Shown: one piece after another, positions 32,399 through 45,412 of the stretch
Layout: every line of letters starts with the position of its first letter
Numbering within the stretch: position 1 is the first letter of the stretch
Assembly (NCBI GenBank): GCA_009761415.1
Contig: QUOL01000030.1
Coordinates: 62,001-126,000 of the forward strand
Reading direction: 5' to 3'
DNA from: Sarcomyxa edulis
Lineage: Eukaryota; Basidiomycota; Agaricomycetes; Agaricales; Mycenaceae
Length of the DNA stretch: 64,000 nt
Made by a program: the position numbers and the translations under genes
The notes under the pieces: generated by a model
Told to the model about the DNA's origin: nothing
Database searches by the model: none
Seen by the model: only the letters and a program-made list of their open reading frames with translations

Positions 32399-32420
32399 TC
32401 TTTAAACATTAAGATAGAGA
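32399..32420 (-). repeat. R1 hairpin element, copy 7 (partial)
   Basis: CTCTTTAAAC then ATTAAGATAGAG, reverse orientation. The ATG/CAT portion of one arm is lost. It lies 95 bases from copy 6 in the opposite orientation. Confidence 0.65.
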
Positions 32421-35400
32421 CAAAGTAACGTATTAGCAAAACTAAACTAGTAAATATAACTTACTTAAATAATAAGTATATACTAATAAATAACTAATAC
32501 AATATAACTAATACTTTGTAATAACTTCTCTAATAAGTAATAACAGTAATAACAATACTAAAAAATATTAATTAATAATATAATTAAATAACTATAACCT
32601 AATAAAATAACTATAACATACTCTAGTAACAATAAACTAAATAATAAGTAATATAAACTTACAACTACTGTGTAAATACTTAACTATCTAATAACTCACT
32701 ATAACCATACTAATGCTATTTGTACTTACTAATATAAATACAGTACAATAAAACTTAAACTATATACAATCCATCTATATTCCCCCCTCTACTATAGAAC
32801 CTCTAACCCTTTACATATTTACCCTACATTTATGATGAAAAATATTAAAGTTATATTAAGATCAGTATTTTTAACTACACAACAATAGCTTATAATTACT
32901 AATTTAGTATACCAATATACTACTAAACTAAGGTATAAGTAATATATGTACTAATAGTTTTACTCTGTTATAATAAGCAACCTATCAATAACTATATATT
33001 AAAGGTATATTTAGATTTGTTTATTTAAAGATTAATGAGCATTACTACACCGTACTTTAATAACTATTCTATACGCTATCTAAATAACTGTTATATATGC
33101 TATTCTAAATAACTATTTTATACGCTATTTGGTGTTTACAACTATTTTATTATATATTTGTATTATAAAAATAATGGTAAATTTAGTGCTATATTAATAT
33201 AATGTTCAGTATTCTAATAATAATTTAGCTACATATTAAAAGTATTTAATGCTAACATAACAATAATTGTAGGCTAAGTAGAAGTATATAACATCATAAC
33301 TAAGATTTATATTAATATTTAATGATTCATAATACTCTACATTATAATAGCAATGGTAAAAATAACATAATGTAAAAGTATTCCCGTAGTTAGTTTATTA
33401 ATGTACAATTTTTCTAAGATATAACTATAATGTGTTTAATACTAATGGTTAGTAGTAATTAGAACGAGTATGTATAAATCCACAAAAGGTAATATAATTA
33501 TTAATATAAGCATACACAGGTAATCATAAGAGTATACTATCTAATGTATATGAGATCTATACAAATATACCTTAAATATATATATATAGACCAGTATAAT
33601 AAACATAATAATCTTACTATACACTCTATATCATATACTTTAAACACCAGTAGAATATTATATATATCTGTAAAAAAAAATACTTATATTTAACCCTTTA
33701 CTTCTAAGAAAAGAATATATAATTACACATTGTATTTATTGGGTATGACTACCTATTATTTGCTAATATAGTTATATAAAAAAACTATAGTTAATTTATA
33801 AAAATTAGATTCCCTATGGCGTAGGTATAATTTCTGTGTAACTCCAATATATTACAGCTATAGCACTAACAAATGTGAAATAATTTATAATAATATATAA
33901 TTATACAACAGTAAATATATATTACATATAGCACATATTTATACCTCTTAAGTATTAGGGTTACACCTAAATTTATATTCTTCTATTACACTGTTATCTT
34001 TTTGTTTTATACAATATACAAAGAGTTTTATTATTATTTTTAAGGGAAAGGGAATATTTTTATTTGGACTTGTATTGATAATATAATCTTCAACTTCCAT
34101 ATTATCTTGTAGTAAAAAGTTTCTATAGATGATACCTAATAATGGATTAAAGTAATACTATTCAACTATCTAAAAATTAAATAACCAATCCTTCTATAAA
34201 CATATAAGCCACGATACTGTTGTTGGTATGATAAGAGATACCTGTTGATTATTTTATATCTTACTCTAATTAGTTATAATAGAGCAACATAAACAACATA
34301 ATGCCCACCCAATTAACCTTAGGTTCCAATCAATTAACCTTATACTATATATAAGTAATATATTTAAGTAATCGTAATAAGTAATTCAATATAACTAAGA
34401 ATTGGAAAGATAAAAACAAAAATCCTGAGATAATCAAGTTTCTAAGGCAATAGATCTATATATTCAATATAAGTTTTTTATAAGTACTTATTTAACTTCA
34501 ACTATTGAAATAATTTATTTAAATTTCATTTATAAGTAATATGGTATATGCAACAAATAAAAAAAATGCGTGGATAAATAAAAAAGGGAGAACCATACAA
34601 GAAAAGATAATATATTTATTTTGTTAAGGAAAAGAGAGAAACAATAATTTATTTATTTTTATTTAATTTATTTTATTTAATTTATTTTATCTTTTGAGTC
34701 ATAAATACTGGTTTATTACTATACATTTTGACTATATGAGATTTGAAACCAAGTCTGGTATAATTATATATATAGCTAATAGGAGATTTATTGTATATAG
34801 CTAATAGGAGATTTAATCTTACAAGTATATACTATGGATTAACCGATATATGTATGTTTGCTAGCAATAACTTTTATTTAACTTAAATTAGGAACTTCTC
34901 ATTAAATAAACTTAATTAATAATGCTGATATTTAATTTTCTAGCTAATAAATAAATTGATACAAAGCTTATACTTTAGGCTTATAAAAAGTATTAAAAAA
35001 AAAAATAACACATTAAGTTTAGCAACCTTATTTCAATTTCATTTGTAAATGGTAAATGGTATCTAATATAAATCTATAAATCTATGAATCTATAAATATC
35101 TTAAAGTTTTTTAAATGGAACAAATAGTAAAGCAGATATAGCTAGTGTTATAAGATATTAAGACTAAATTTTTTTTTTTTACTTTCTGTTTCCACCTGTC
35201 TATATAGGGTAACTTAGGCAAAGCAGCAAAAAATAATTTTAAAATCTCTATTACTCATATATCAACCAATTAAATTAGTAACTTAATAACCATGCAAATA
35301 ATAAGGAGAAACAACCTATAACTTAAACAGAATTTAAGAATAAAAGCCTAAAATTAATAAAACTAGTTAGGTTTCTAGTTTCTCTCCTCTATTATTAATT

Positions 35401-37484
35401 AATTAAATATCTATAGGTCTCTCTAGATTAGTACGATAGTTAAAAAGATAAATAGATAAACCAATTTTCTACTACTTATTATTTGTTATAAAATAGATAT
35501 AAGTATAATAGTTTATTATAATTTTTTTTTTGTTCCCTGTTTGCCATATTATTTTATTAATTTTCTTTAGGTTTAGTATAAAATAAATAATAGATAGTGA
35601 GAAGACTTTATTTGGAAATTACTTTTATTTAACTAGTATTAAATAGTGTATCTTACTTAAATACTAAGTATAAATTATTAATTTGTAATGTTTACTTCCT
35701 GTGTGTCTCTCTCCTTTACAAGAATACTTATTAATGGTAAAAATATATTTCAAGTTAGAAGTAATTTCTTTATCTGCTTTGTTTACTTTTTTTATCCCTT
35801 TTTATTTCTAGTATGTTTAATAAATAATTGGTATTTATGACTTTAAGATGATAGTTAGATTTATTATTACTGCTACTACTTACTTTACTTTACTTTACTA
35901 AGACTTTAACTAATTTATAGGTGATTGATAATTACCAAATAAATTTAATAAAACAAATTATGTTTCCTATCGCAAACTAAAGATTATAACTAGACAAGCT
36001 TACCCTGGTACATCACTTTTTTTATTTTTGTTTTTATTCTACTCCCTACCTTTGGTTTTAGTTAGATAATTAGGGTACATAGATAGTAAGATTAATGTTA
36101 GTTACTTATTTTATATATATTAAAGAATATTATCATATATAGACTACTCTACAAAGAAAAAAAAATATACAAACCTCCTTTTTTTTTAAAATACAGTAGA
36201 GTTTCTTTAAATTTCTAAATATAAAAACTTACTAATCTCTTGTTTACTAATTACAATACATTCTATTAGTATATTATTTTAGTAAAATATCTATAGGAGT
36301 TAATCAATACATCTTATGTATAATACAGTACAAGTTTTATGTATTATATTTTGATTACTATCAAACTCCTAAAAAAAAAAATATGTCATTACTATGTTCT
36401 GTATATTACTTACTATCAGATGAGACTAGGTATTTATTTTTATATTGTCATAGGCCTGCATCACTGGTAACACCAAAACAAAGTTACTAGGTTAGACTAC
36501 ATTAACATTTAGGGAAAAAGTTTATAAGCTAAAAATAAACGTTTCTTACTGTAAGAACTAGTAAAGATAAAAAATATTAGGATACAAAATATCGATTACC
36601 CTCACTCATAGATACATATTGTTACAACACTAAGGTTTATACAAACGATCAATTATATTAGTCCGGTAATACTAAGTAGAAGTACCTGAACTATATATAT
36701 ATTAGATAATTTTTTTTTACTCTTATACCTACTGCAAATCAGGTTAATACAAATTATACTGTTTTGTCTATTCATATCTAGGAGTATACAAATAATACTG
36801 TTTTTATCTATCACTATCTACACTGTTTAAATACTAGTATATTAGTAAGTTTTAGTATACTATTATTAATTCAGATCTAATAGCTAAAGCAGTATTTTAC
36901 CTTACCATATCTTACCTGTAGAATGTAAGAGTTTATAGGCTTATCAAAAGGAACATACATATATTAATTACTATACTATACTATTAAATAAAGTTAGGAT
37001 ACTTTTAGTAGCTGAATATAATGGATAGAAAGCATTATTAATATTTTTATAATATTCATTACCGGTCATACAACCTACTAACTAATGTAATTGAAGGAAA
37101 ATAAGATGCACCATTAGTAATATAATATAGTAAAGCAAAAGGAAGGGGAATACTAAGATAATATAGTAGCGTAGTTAAATTAATCTAAACTAACATTTTT
37201 AAATCTGTTTCTACCATTAGTATTATAGACAAAATTAGTATTATAGAAAAATATATTAGGTGAGAGCTAAGTAAGTTATTTTAAGTTAATTACTTCGGGT
37301 AACAATACTGTAATTTAAAAATAATTTTATAAATTTATGGCTAAAGATAATTTATTGCTAAAGATAATTTATTATTTATACTAACATCTCATATATTTAC
37401 TCTTAGGCTATTACCTTTATTAGATAATATAATAGTTGTATCATTTTAATTCTATTTATTAATAAACAAGGTAAGTTTTTTTTT

Positions 37485-37630
37485 CTCTACTCTCTACTCT
37501 CTAAAATTACTCTCTACTTTCTACTTTCTACTCTCTACTCTTTACTCTCTAGTCTCTAAAATTACTCTCTACTTTCTACTTTCTACTCTCTACTCTCTAC
37601 TCTCTACTTTATACTCTCTACTCTCTACTA
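37485..37630 (+). repeat. pyrimidine-rich tandem array
   Basis: Repeated CTCTACTCTCTA and CTTTCTACTTT units with two interspersed AAAATTACTCTCTAC blocks about 60 bases apart. Confidence 0.85.
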
Positions 37631-38104
37631 AATTATAATAATAGTTAGAGAAAATAAATATTATGGCTTGTCTTAATCCTCTATTTGTATGCCCCCAAAT
37701 AAGATATAGTAGTGAACTGTTTAACCTATTATTTTTTTATTCCAATTTTACCTACTATAGACTTAATTAATAGATATAGTGAACTTTTAGTATTGAGTAT
37801 AAATAAAAAGGGCCCTAGGTAAATTATAATTTATAAAAAGACTAACAGAATATCTAATTTAATTTAATAAAAACCAGCTAACTTAATAGGTATGTAAAAT
37901 AACTCATTAGACTATAGCTCAACATTTTTTTCTAAGGATAACTATATATAAAACACTAAGATACTCAGAAAGTACTAGGAATTAGAGGAGTAACATAGTA
38001 TTATCTTTTTTTTTTTCCTATCTATATTTATATTACAAAGGGTATTAATAACTTTAAGCTGGATAGTATAATAAACATAAACTATTTAATACCTTAATTA
38101 ACTA

Positions 38105-38340
38105 TTACATTTATTACTAATAGTACATTATTTATACTGTAAATACTAAGACAATAAACAATAGAACAATAATGATTACCTAATTACATTTATTACTAAT
38201 ACTACATTTTTATACTATCACTAGCACTTGCACTACTAAATATACTTGATGATCTAGTAGAGAATATTTATAATTACTGTAAATACTAAGACAATAAACA
38301 ATAGAACACTAATGATTACCTAACCAGTACTACTATTTCA
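38105..38340 (+). repeat. imperfect direct repeat of about 120-190 bp
   Basis: CTGTAAATACTAAGACAATA followed by AACAATAGAACA and ATGATTACCTAA occurs at about 38138 and again at about 38277, with ATTTATTACTAATA blocks between. Non-coding. Confidence 0.75.
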
Positions 38341-39467
38341 TTTATTACTAACTATAACTATTTGTCACAATAGGCACCTAATTTAACTACAAAATTAATA
38401 GAGTAAATACAATATGTAATAATAATAAATAGAAGGATGATTATAATAAAAAGAGAGTAAAAAAAAATTAAAGTTATATTATACTAGTTTATAGTTATGT
38501 TATCATTTATATTAAATTTATTTATTTATTTATTTATGGTTTATTTAGTAGTTGTTATTATATATAGTTTTTTTAAGTAGAGTATTACCATTATTGTATT
38601 AAATAGTACTTGTTATTAGTAAATATAATCTAGTAGATAAGTTTAAATTTGTAAGTAATTTAGAGCTATTAAAAATAAAAATTATCTAATGGTATATAGT
38701 TATATTTAAATATAATCAGGATGATTGTCTCTACTAAATTATTAGATATTAGATTGTCTCTACTAAATTATAGGTTAAAGTTGTAGAGATAAGTTTGACT
38801 TATAAAGATAAAGTAAATCACCCAATCTTTATTTAAGGATCACTTTGGATATTAAATACACTAATACTTAACTATATACTATTTACACTAATACTTAACT
38901 ATATACTATTTACATTACTATTAATATAACTCTATGTATACTTTAATAAAATTACAGGATAGTACTAATTTATGTTATAGTTACTAACACTTACTATATT
39001 TTATCTTAAGAATATATAAAAATATTTTAATTCTTTACTATTTCAATTAACAATACTTACTAATGCAATAATTTTTATTTTATAATCTAGAGAACCATTA
39101 ATAATTAATAATAAGTAAGAATAACTATTGTATCCCTAATACTAAATATATAACTAATTTATATAGTAATAATAAATATAAATGATAAAATATAACACTA
39201 ATTATATAATAATGATATACCTTGTTAATCCACTTACTATTATAATAAAATTAAAATACTTGACTATAGCATTTTAAGAATTAAATATACTTTTATTTAT
39301 AGTTTTAACTATTATACAATTACTAACTACTTTAATATAACTAAGATATTTTACTATAATAATTAATAGAATATGTTTTATTTTTATTTAATAACTAACC
39401 ACACCGATAATTAAGAATACAATAATCTATAATAACTCTAACACTATATTGTTAATAAGTACTAAAA

Positions 39468-39710
39468 AAACATAACAGTAATATTATTACTATGATAAAC
39501 TCTGACTTAATAAACTTAACTATAAATACAACTAACTATAATTTTAATAAGTGTAATAGTATAATTAAGTATATTACTAATTGCTAGTAACAGTAATATT
39601 ATAACTATGATTCACTATAACTTAATAAACTTAACTATAAATATAACTCCCTATAACTTTAATCTGTGTAATGTGTATAATGAAGTATATTCCTAATGCT
39701 AGTTAACTAA
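39468..39710 (+). repeat. diverged tandem duplication of about 120 bp
   Basis: AACAGTAATATTATTACTAT, ACTTAATAAACTTAACTATA and AAGTATATTACTAATTGCTA recur in the same order about 120 bases later with scattered changes. Non-coding. Confidence 0.8.
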
Positions 39711-41690
39711 TACAAGTACCTTCCATATATCAAGATGCTTCCAGTTTTTTTTATATATCTTATTTTAAAGACATATATAAATCTCGTTATATTTCTACTA
39801 AATAGTGTACACCCAAAGGTATAGCTATAAGAAGTAATACATTTATACTATAATATTAAATGCTACGTACCCTATATTATCTTTTTTATAAATAACCCTA
39901 CTATAGTAATATGTGTAATTATTTTTAACACTACTATAGTAATATGTGTAAGTATTTTTATACAACCGTATTTCTATATGCTTACTATTTTAGGTTTATC
40001 TAATATCAACTGTCTTGTGAGTACCTTAAATAACTATACAGTAAAATAATACAGAGCTATTTATTTTTATTTTTTTATCCCTTCTTTTTTTTTCTCTCTT
40101 TGGCTAGGGATACATTAAAAATATTACTGTATTATAGTCTCCTGTGCTACTCTAACAATATGCCTTACTCCTTTTTAAATAAGTATATTCCTTCCTAAAT
40201 AAATATATATCCCTCCCTCTAACTCTATATATCTTTCCTTCCTCTATTTGTATACCCTCCTTCTGAATAAATATATTCCTTTTTAAATAAATATATATTC
40301 CTTACTCTATATCTCTTCCCTTCCTTTATTTGTATGCCCTCATTTTAATAAAGTATATTTCTCCTCCATATAAGTCTATGTATGTCTCCTTAAGTAATTA
40401 TAGTTATATGGTCCTCTTTAATTAAATAAATATAACTTATAGAGTATAGGGAAGTACCCTTTTGTATAGTTGATTTGATAAAAAAAAATCTAGTATTAAA
40501 TATGACCCTGTAATTTATTAAATTCAGCTCTTTAATCCTATAGGGGAGAAAATACCTGGTGTTTATTTATCTAAAGTTTTTCTTTTTTCTATATTGGTCT
40601 TTTTACCTAGTTAACTTCCCTCTATCTGAAAACCTGTTGTTTACCTCCATAATCTCTCACCTCTCTATCCTATATGTGAGGGGTTCCTTTTTTATAGAAG
40701 TATAAATATTAGCAAGTATAAATATTAGCAACCATAGATATTAATAAAAAAAAAAAATTAGCAAACAACAGTATCACCTCTATTTTGTGCTTATTGGCAA
40801 GGTCAATAAATATTTAAATAAAAGTTCTCATATAAAAGGCAGAGCAGAGCAACATTAGTTTAGGTCTTTATCTAATAGTCTGTTTTTTTATATATATTTA
40901 AACCTCGTTCAAGGTTAAGTGACTACAAAACAAAAGTAAGAGCAAAATTAATAATTATAAAAGCAAATGATCTGAAAATAGTGTTAGATTATTATTAACT
41001 ATGTCTAGGTACAATTATAGTAAAAATAAAAGTATTAAAATATTAATTATTTTTTTTTGTCTTGTCATAGTATATTTAAAGCATTTTTATATCTAGTATT
41101 ACATGCAATATAAACTTAAACAGGATTTAGTCATTATGTAAACTAATAGGCAGCTAGCAATAGTTTTATATGTATAATAATATGTTAATTCTTAATGGCA
41201 TAATACAAAAATATTATAGTTAAAATTTAATAATAAAATTAAAATAGTAACATATAAAAATATCTAAATTAGTAATATATTGATATAGAGTACTATTAGG
41301 AATATTAACCAGTATATCTTTATATAGTATACGTGTATTATATCTAAACCTCTTAAATATTATATCTAACCTTCTTAAATATACAAGGTGCTTTTAATTT
41401 AATATATAATCATATAAATAAATGTAGGTTTAAATAGCCTTACGAATTTATATATTCGCAATAGTTTCTTTTTAACAATTATAACCTTCTATTTGTTAAT
41501 TTTTCAGAGTATACAGGACAAAACGATCAATAGGTAAAAACAGAGGAAGGCAACACAAGTAGGGCAATTCCGTACTACAATTAAATATTATAAACCCAGT
41601 TCTGCCTCTATAGGGTCAGGTCCACATTATTGTGTTTCTACTGGTAATTTACTTGAAATATTTATCCCCCTAGTTCTTTAAACAAAAGGA

Positions 41691-42289
41691 AATAAAAAAA
41701 ATTTTTTTTTAAGCAGAGGCTGGTGTAGTGAAACCCTAGCTGGTGTAGTGAAGTTAAGTTAAACAAAGTTAAGTTAAGTCAAGCTAAGTTAAGCTGATGT
41801 GGATCGGGTTTGGTTTCGGTTTAAGTTTTTTTTTAGGGTTAGGGTGAGTTGGAGTATAAGGAGATCTGGATGGGGCGTTAGGTTTTTTCACTTACAATTT
41901 AAAGTATCATGAGCGGATTTAGCCTACCCACAACCGGGGCGTTAGGGATTTCCTTTGTTTTAACCGAGATGTTTTGCCAACTCAGATACAAAGCGTTAGG
42001 AATTTTAATTTTTTATGCTTACTTCTTTTCTAACCAGGATTTTCTGGGTATTTTTTAGATGGTCAACAATTTTTTACCTTCCTTCAATAGGCAGGGTAGG
42101 GTAGGGCAGGGCAAAGCTAATCAACCCAGCTAAAATTTACCTACCTTTTTTTTTACTTAGGGTCCCGCCAGGGGAATAAAACAAACAATTTCGGAGTTAA
42201 AAACTTAAAAAAAAATCCAGTTCTTATCCCCCTACAGTAAAGTAAATAAAAGCTAAGCTGGTGAGGGTCGAGTTGTTTTGTTTTTGATT
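41691..42289 (+). other. GC-bearing leader upstream of rpo
   Basis: Starts with an A(7)T(9) palindrome (41695-41710). It then contains GCTGGTGTAGTGAA twice, GTTAAGTTAA repeats, and GCGTTAGG three times (about 41875, 41940, 41987), plus a GTCCCGCCAGGGG patch at 42163. No ORF is convincing. It could be the terminal or promoter region of an integrated linear plasmid, but no long inverted repeat was found. Confidence 0.45.
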
Positions 42290-45200
42290 TTTTGTTTTTT
42301 ATTTTTGTTTGATTTTTTTTTTCTTCTTCTTCATATTTTACTTACTCTTCATCTCACTCTTTCTCTTCCTCTACATCTTGCTCTTTCTCTTCTTCACAAA
42401 ATAACTCTTCTAACAACTCTACATCTTCTTCTTCCTCTTCTTCTTCCTCTTCATCTAACTCTCACAACTCTTTATCTTCATTACCCTCTCCCTCTCAATC
42501 TATTTCATCTAATAACTATTTAAACACCTCACTTTCTTCTTCTGCTTCTTCTTCTACACAAAAACAATCTTTAAACTTAAAACCAAACCCCTACCTTTCA
42601 TCTACTAACCCTTTAAAAGTAAAACAACTAATTTCTATTTATAATTCCGATAGTCCTATTTTAAAGACATTATTAAATATTCTACTAACTGAACCTCATA
42701 ATCAACCCAATTAAAGATAGAAAAATACTTAACGAGTCAGTCTAAAATAAAAACCGAGGCCCAAGCTTCAGCTTCTTCTGATAAGTTAACTCGTGTTAGC
42801 AATGCCATAATTAATTTATTTATAGAAAAACAAACAATTCTTGAAAAATTATATAAAAATTATAAAACACGTTTAAGCTTAAACTATACAACAGACTCAA
42901 ATCTCTTTACAAAGGTTCTCTTTAATGTATAATTTGATTTTATAAGATAAATTGTTTTTGGTAGAATGCTTGGTATTATCTCTCATAATGATGAAGTAAC
43001 GCCTCAAACAAAAGTGATAGAATAAACCATTTCCTTAGGTAAAGAACTACTAAATCACTATTTATTCAATTTATATAAAGAATCAGCTAAAAAAAGTGAG
43101 ATTAAAATTTCATTCTATTATTGGAAAGAAGAAAATCAATCCTTAATTGAATCAACTACAGATTCACAGTTATTATTTTGATTTAGGTAATGTTTTAATA
43201 AACTTTATGGCTGAATTAAACCTAGTGAAAATCTCTCTAAAAGTTCTAGGTGTACACGACAAAATCAATATTTTAATTTTTTTTTTAAACATTAAGATAG
43301 AGGTTCCTGGTTCAGATCTCGAAAAACTACTTCCAAGCTCTAATGAGGGAGTTCCATTAAAACCAATTTTAAACTTACCAGCAAAACTACCTATGATAGT
43401 AAAACCTAAATTCTTTACTTGGAGATAAAGTAATTATGAAAACCTAGGAGGTTATTTATTAAATGATGTTGAATATACTGAAGATATTATTTTAGATAAT
43501 TGAGAATTAACCTGTAAACCTAACTTCTTACATGTGAATGATCTTTGCGATACTGTAAATTATATGAATTCTGTCTCCTTTAAAATCAATGCACCTGTAT
43601 TAGACTTTATTTTAGAACATAATACTAAATATAATTTTTTTATTCCTTCTGATTTTGAACATCATTTAAGTTTAAAGTTCCCTTTAACCAATAAAGAATT
43701 CAAAGAGTTGTCTGCTTTTAATAGTAGAAAATTTTTAGAACAGAGTGTTTTAGGTTTAGCAACAATTTACAAATATGTTCCTTCTTTTTACCTTCCTGTT
43801 TGATTAGACTATAGAGTGAGACTTTATTGTGTTAGTCAATATTTAAATTATCAAGGTATTTATTTAGCAAAATCTTTGTTAGAATTTAGTATAGGAGAAA
43901 AAATTTATTTAACAGACGATCGTTCTATAAGTTACTTAAAAATATTTGGTGCTAATAGTTACGGTAATAAAATAGAAAAATGTAGTTTTACTCTTAGAAT
44001 TCAATGGGTAAATGATAATTTAGAAGATATTATAAACTTTGATAATGGTTTTTTATTAAACAAAGCTGATAATAAATTACTTTTTCTTTCTTTTTTTTTT
44101 AGAATTTAGAAAGTATCTTAAAGCTTTAAATCTGCAAGAAGACTTTTTTATCTCAACTTTGCCTATTCAATTTGATGCTAGTTTTAATGGTTTCCAACAT
44201 TTAACTTTATTGATTGACGAGCTAAGTTTATCTAAAGAATAAAATTTCTCTCAATCTAGTTGAGATGATACGCCCAAAGATTTTTATACTTTTGTAGCCT
44301 TAAAATTAAAAGACTTTTTCATTTATAAATTAAACGTTTCTAGTTCGGAATTAAGTGAAGATGATAAAGAAAGTTATAAAAAATTAGCCGCTTTAGATAT
44401 TTTTAGAGGTTTAGTAAAAAAAGCTATTATGACAATTCCCTATAATGCCTCTTCTTTCTCCATTTCAGAATATATTAAAGAATCTTTCGACAGTGAAGCA
44501 AATCCTGCTTATATAAAGAGACAAAGAATACAATTTGATAACAATTCCCTTGAATCTATAGATCCTAACATAACCGATGTTGATACAGACAGCTCAGTTA
44601 TTCACTTCCGTAAAACCTCTATTGATAATCTGATTAAAAAAAAAACCAACACATAAACCGATAACAGAGCTCCGTTAACTGACCATTATTATGTCTACCG
44701 ATTAAAGTCGAATCCTTCAATTTTTTTTACGGAATTAGATATAACTAATATACGAAAAGCTTTAAATATTGTTATATTCATTGACTTTCCTAAATTAACA
44801 ATTCTTCTAGATTATTTAAAAAATATTGCTAATATTTCAAATAAATTAAATCTCCCTATTCCTTGAATACTCCTGAATGGTTTAGTTGTAAAACAACAAT
44901 TTTATGCTACTAAAACAATTAAAGTAAAACCATTTAGTCACGCTAAAAGTCTACTAAATTTAACTGCAATTAAAAAAAACGAATTTAATTTAAACAAACA
45001 AAAAACAGCTCTTATGCCTAATCTCGTACATTCTCTAGACGCTGCTAGTTTATGCTTGGTAATAAATAATTATTTTAAACAAATCGGAGCAAATAATAAA
45101 AACTTTTATTCTGTTCATGATTGTTTTGCTGTTCCCTGTAATAAAGTAGATATAATCAGTGAATTATTGAAAAGTGCTTACGTCATTATTTATTCCAAGA

Positions 45201-45412
45201 GAAAGTATTTAGTAGATTTCGATACTAATTTTGTAAACTATATTAAGCACATTTACGGTGAGGATTCCGTAGAAATAAATGAAGACAAAGATGAAATGAC
45301 AATTTTAACTGATTCTGATAGCCTAACATTTAAATATATACCTATAAAAAGGATAATTTCTTCCTCCATTTCTAATATTGACGTAAACAAAAGTTCTTAT
45401 CTAATCCATTAA
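42290..45412 (+). pseudogene. rpo: single-subunit phage-type RNA polymerase of plasmid origin, decayed
   Basis: The product would be a T7-like RNA polymerase of the kind carried by fungal linear mitochondrial plasmids. Order seen: a long serine-rich N-terminus (about 42318-42570), SVSFKINAPVLDFILEHNTK, LPVWLDYRVRLYCVSQYLNY, LAKSLLEFS, FGANSYGN, DASFNGFQHLTLLI (motif A, 44173), GLVKKAIMTIPYNASSFSIS (motif B, 44410), ALMPNLVHSLDAASLCLVI and SVHDCFAVP (motif C, 45117), ending at TAA 45410. All three catalytic motifs keep their key residues. It is broken by frameshifts near 42715, 43170 and 44095 (the last at a T run) and by about six in-frame TAA codons (for example 42931, 43024, 43426, 44240, 44654). 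An R1 copy sits inside at 43284. Confidence 0.93.
43284..43306 (-). repeat. R1 hairpin element, copy 8, inside rpo
   Basis: TTTTTAAACATTAAG then ATAGAGGTTC, reverse orientation, preceded by a run of T. It falls between the KVLGVHDKIN segment and the VPGSDLEKLLPSS segment of the polymerase and keeps the frame open, adding residues NIKIEV. Confidence 0.8.

Larger units (their letters stand above)
30571..41690. other. 11-kb AT-rich non-coding region
   Basis: I find no gene, tRNA or intron core on either strand. It contains local duplications: TTAGTTTAATACTTATTT units at 31010-31165, a CTCTACTCTCTA array at 37485-37630, diverged direct repeats at 38105-38340 and 39468-39710, and AACAT-type pairs at 32200-32280 and 33060-33125. 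R1 copies 6 and 7 lie at 32275 and 32399. C/T-rich blocks at 40170-40400 form another imperfect pair of about 110 bp. Confidence 0.55.

Noticed and set aside
42278..42523. 81-codon Leu-rich open frame overlapping the rpo leader
   Set aside because: It is the shifted reading of the serine-rich rpo N-terminus. The serine frame continues into rpo homology, and this one does not.
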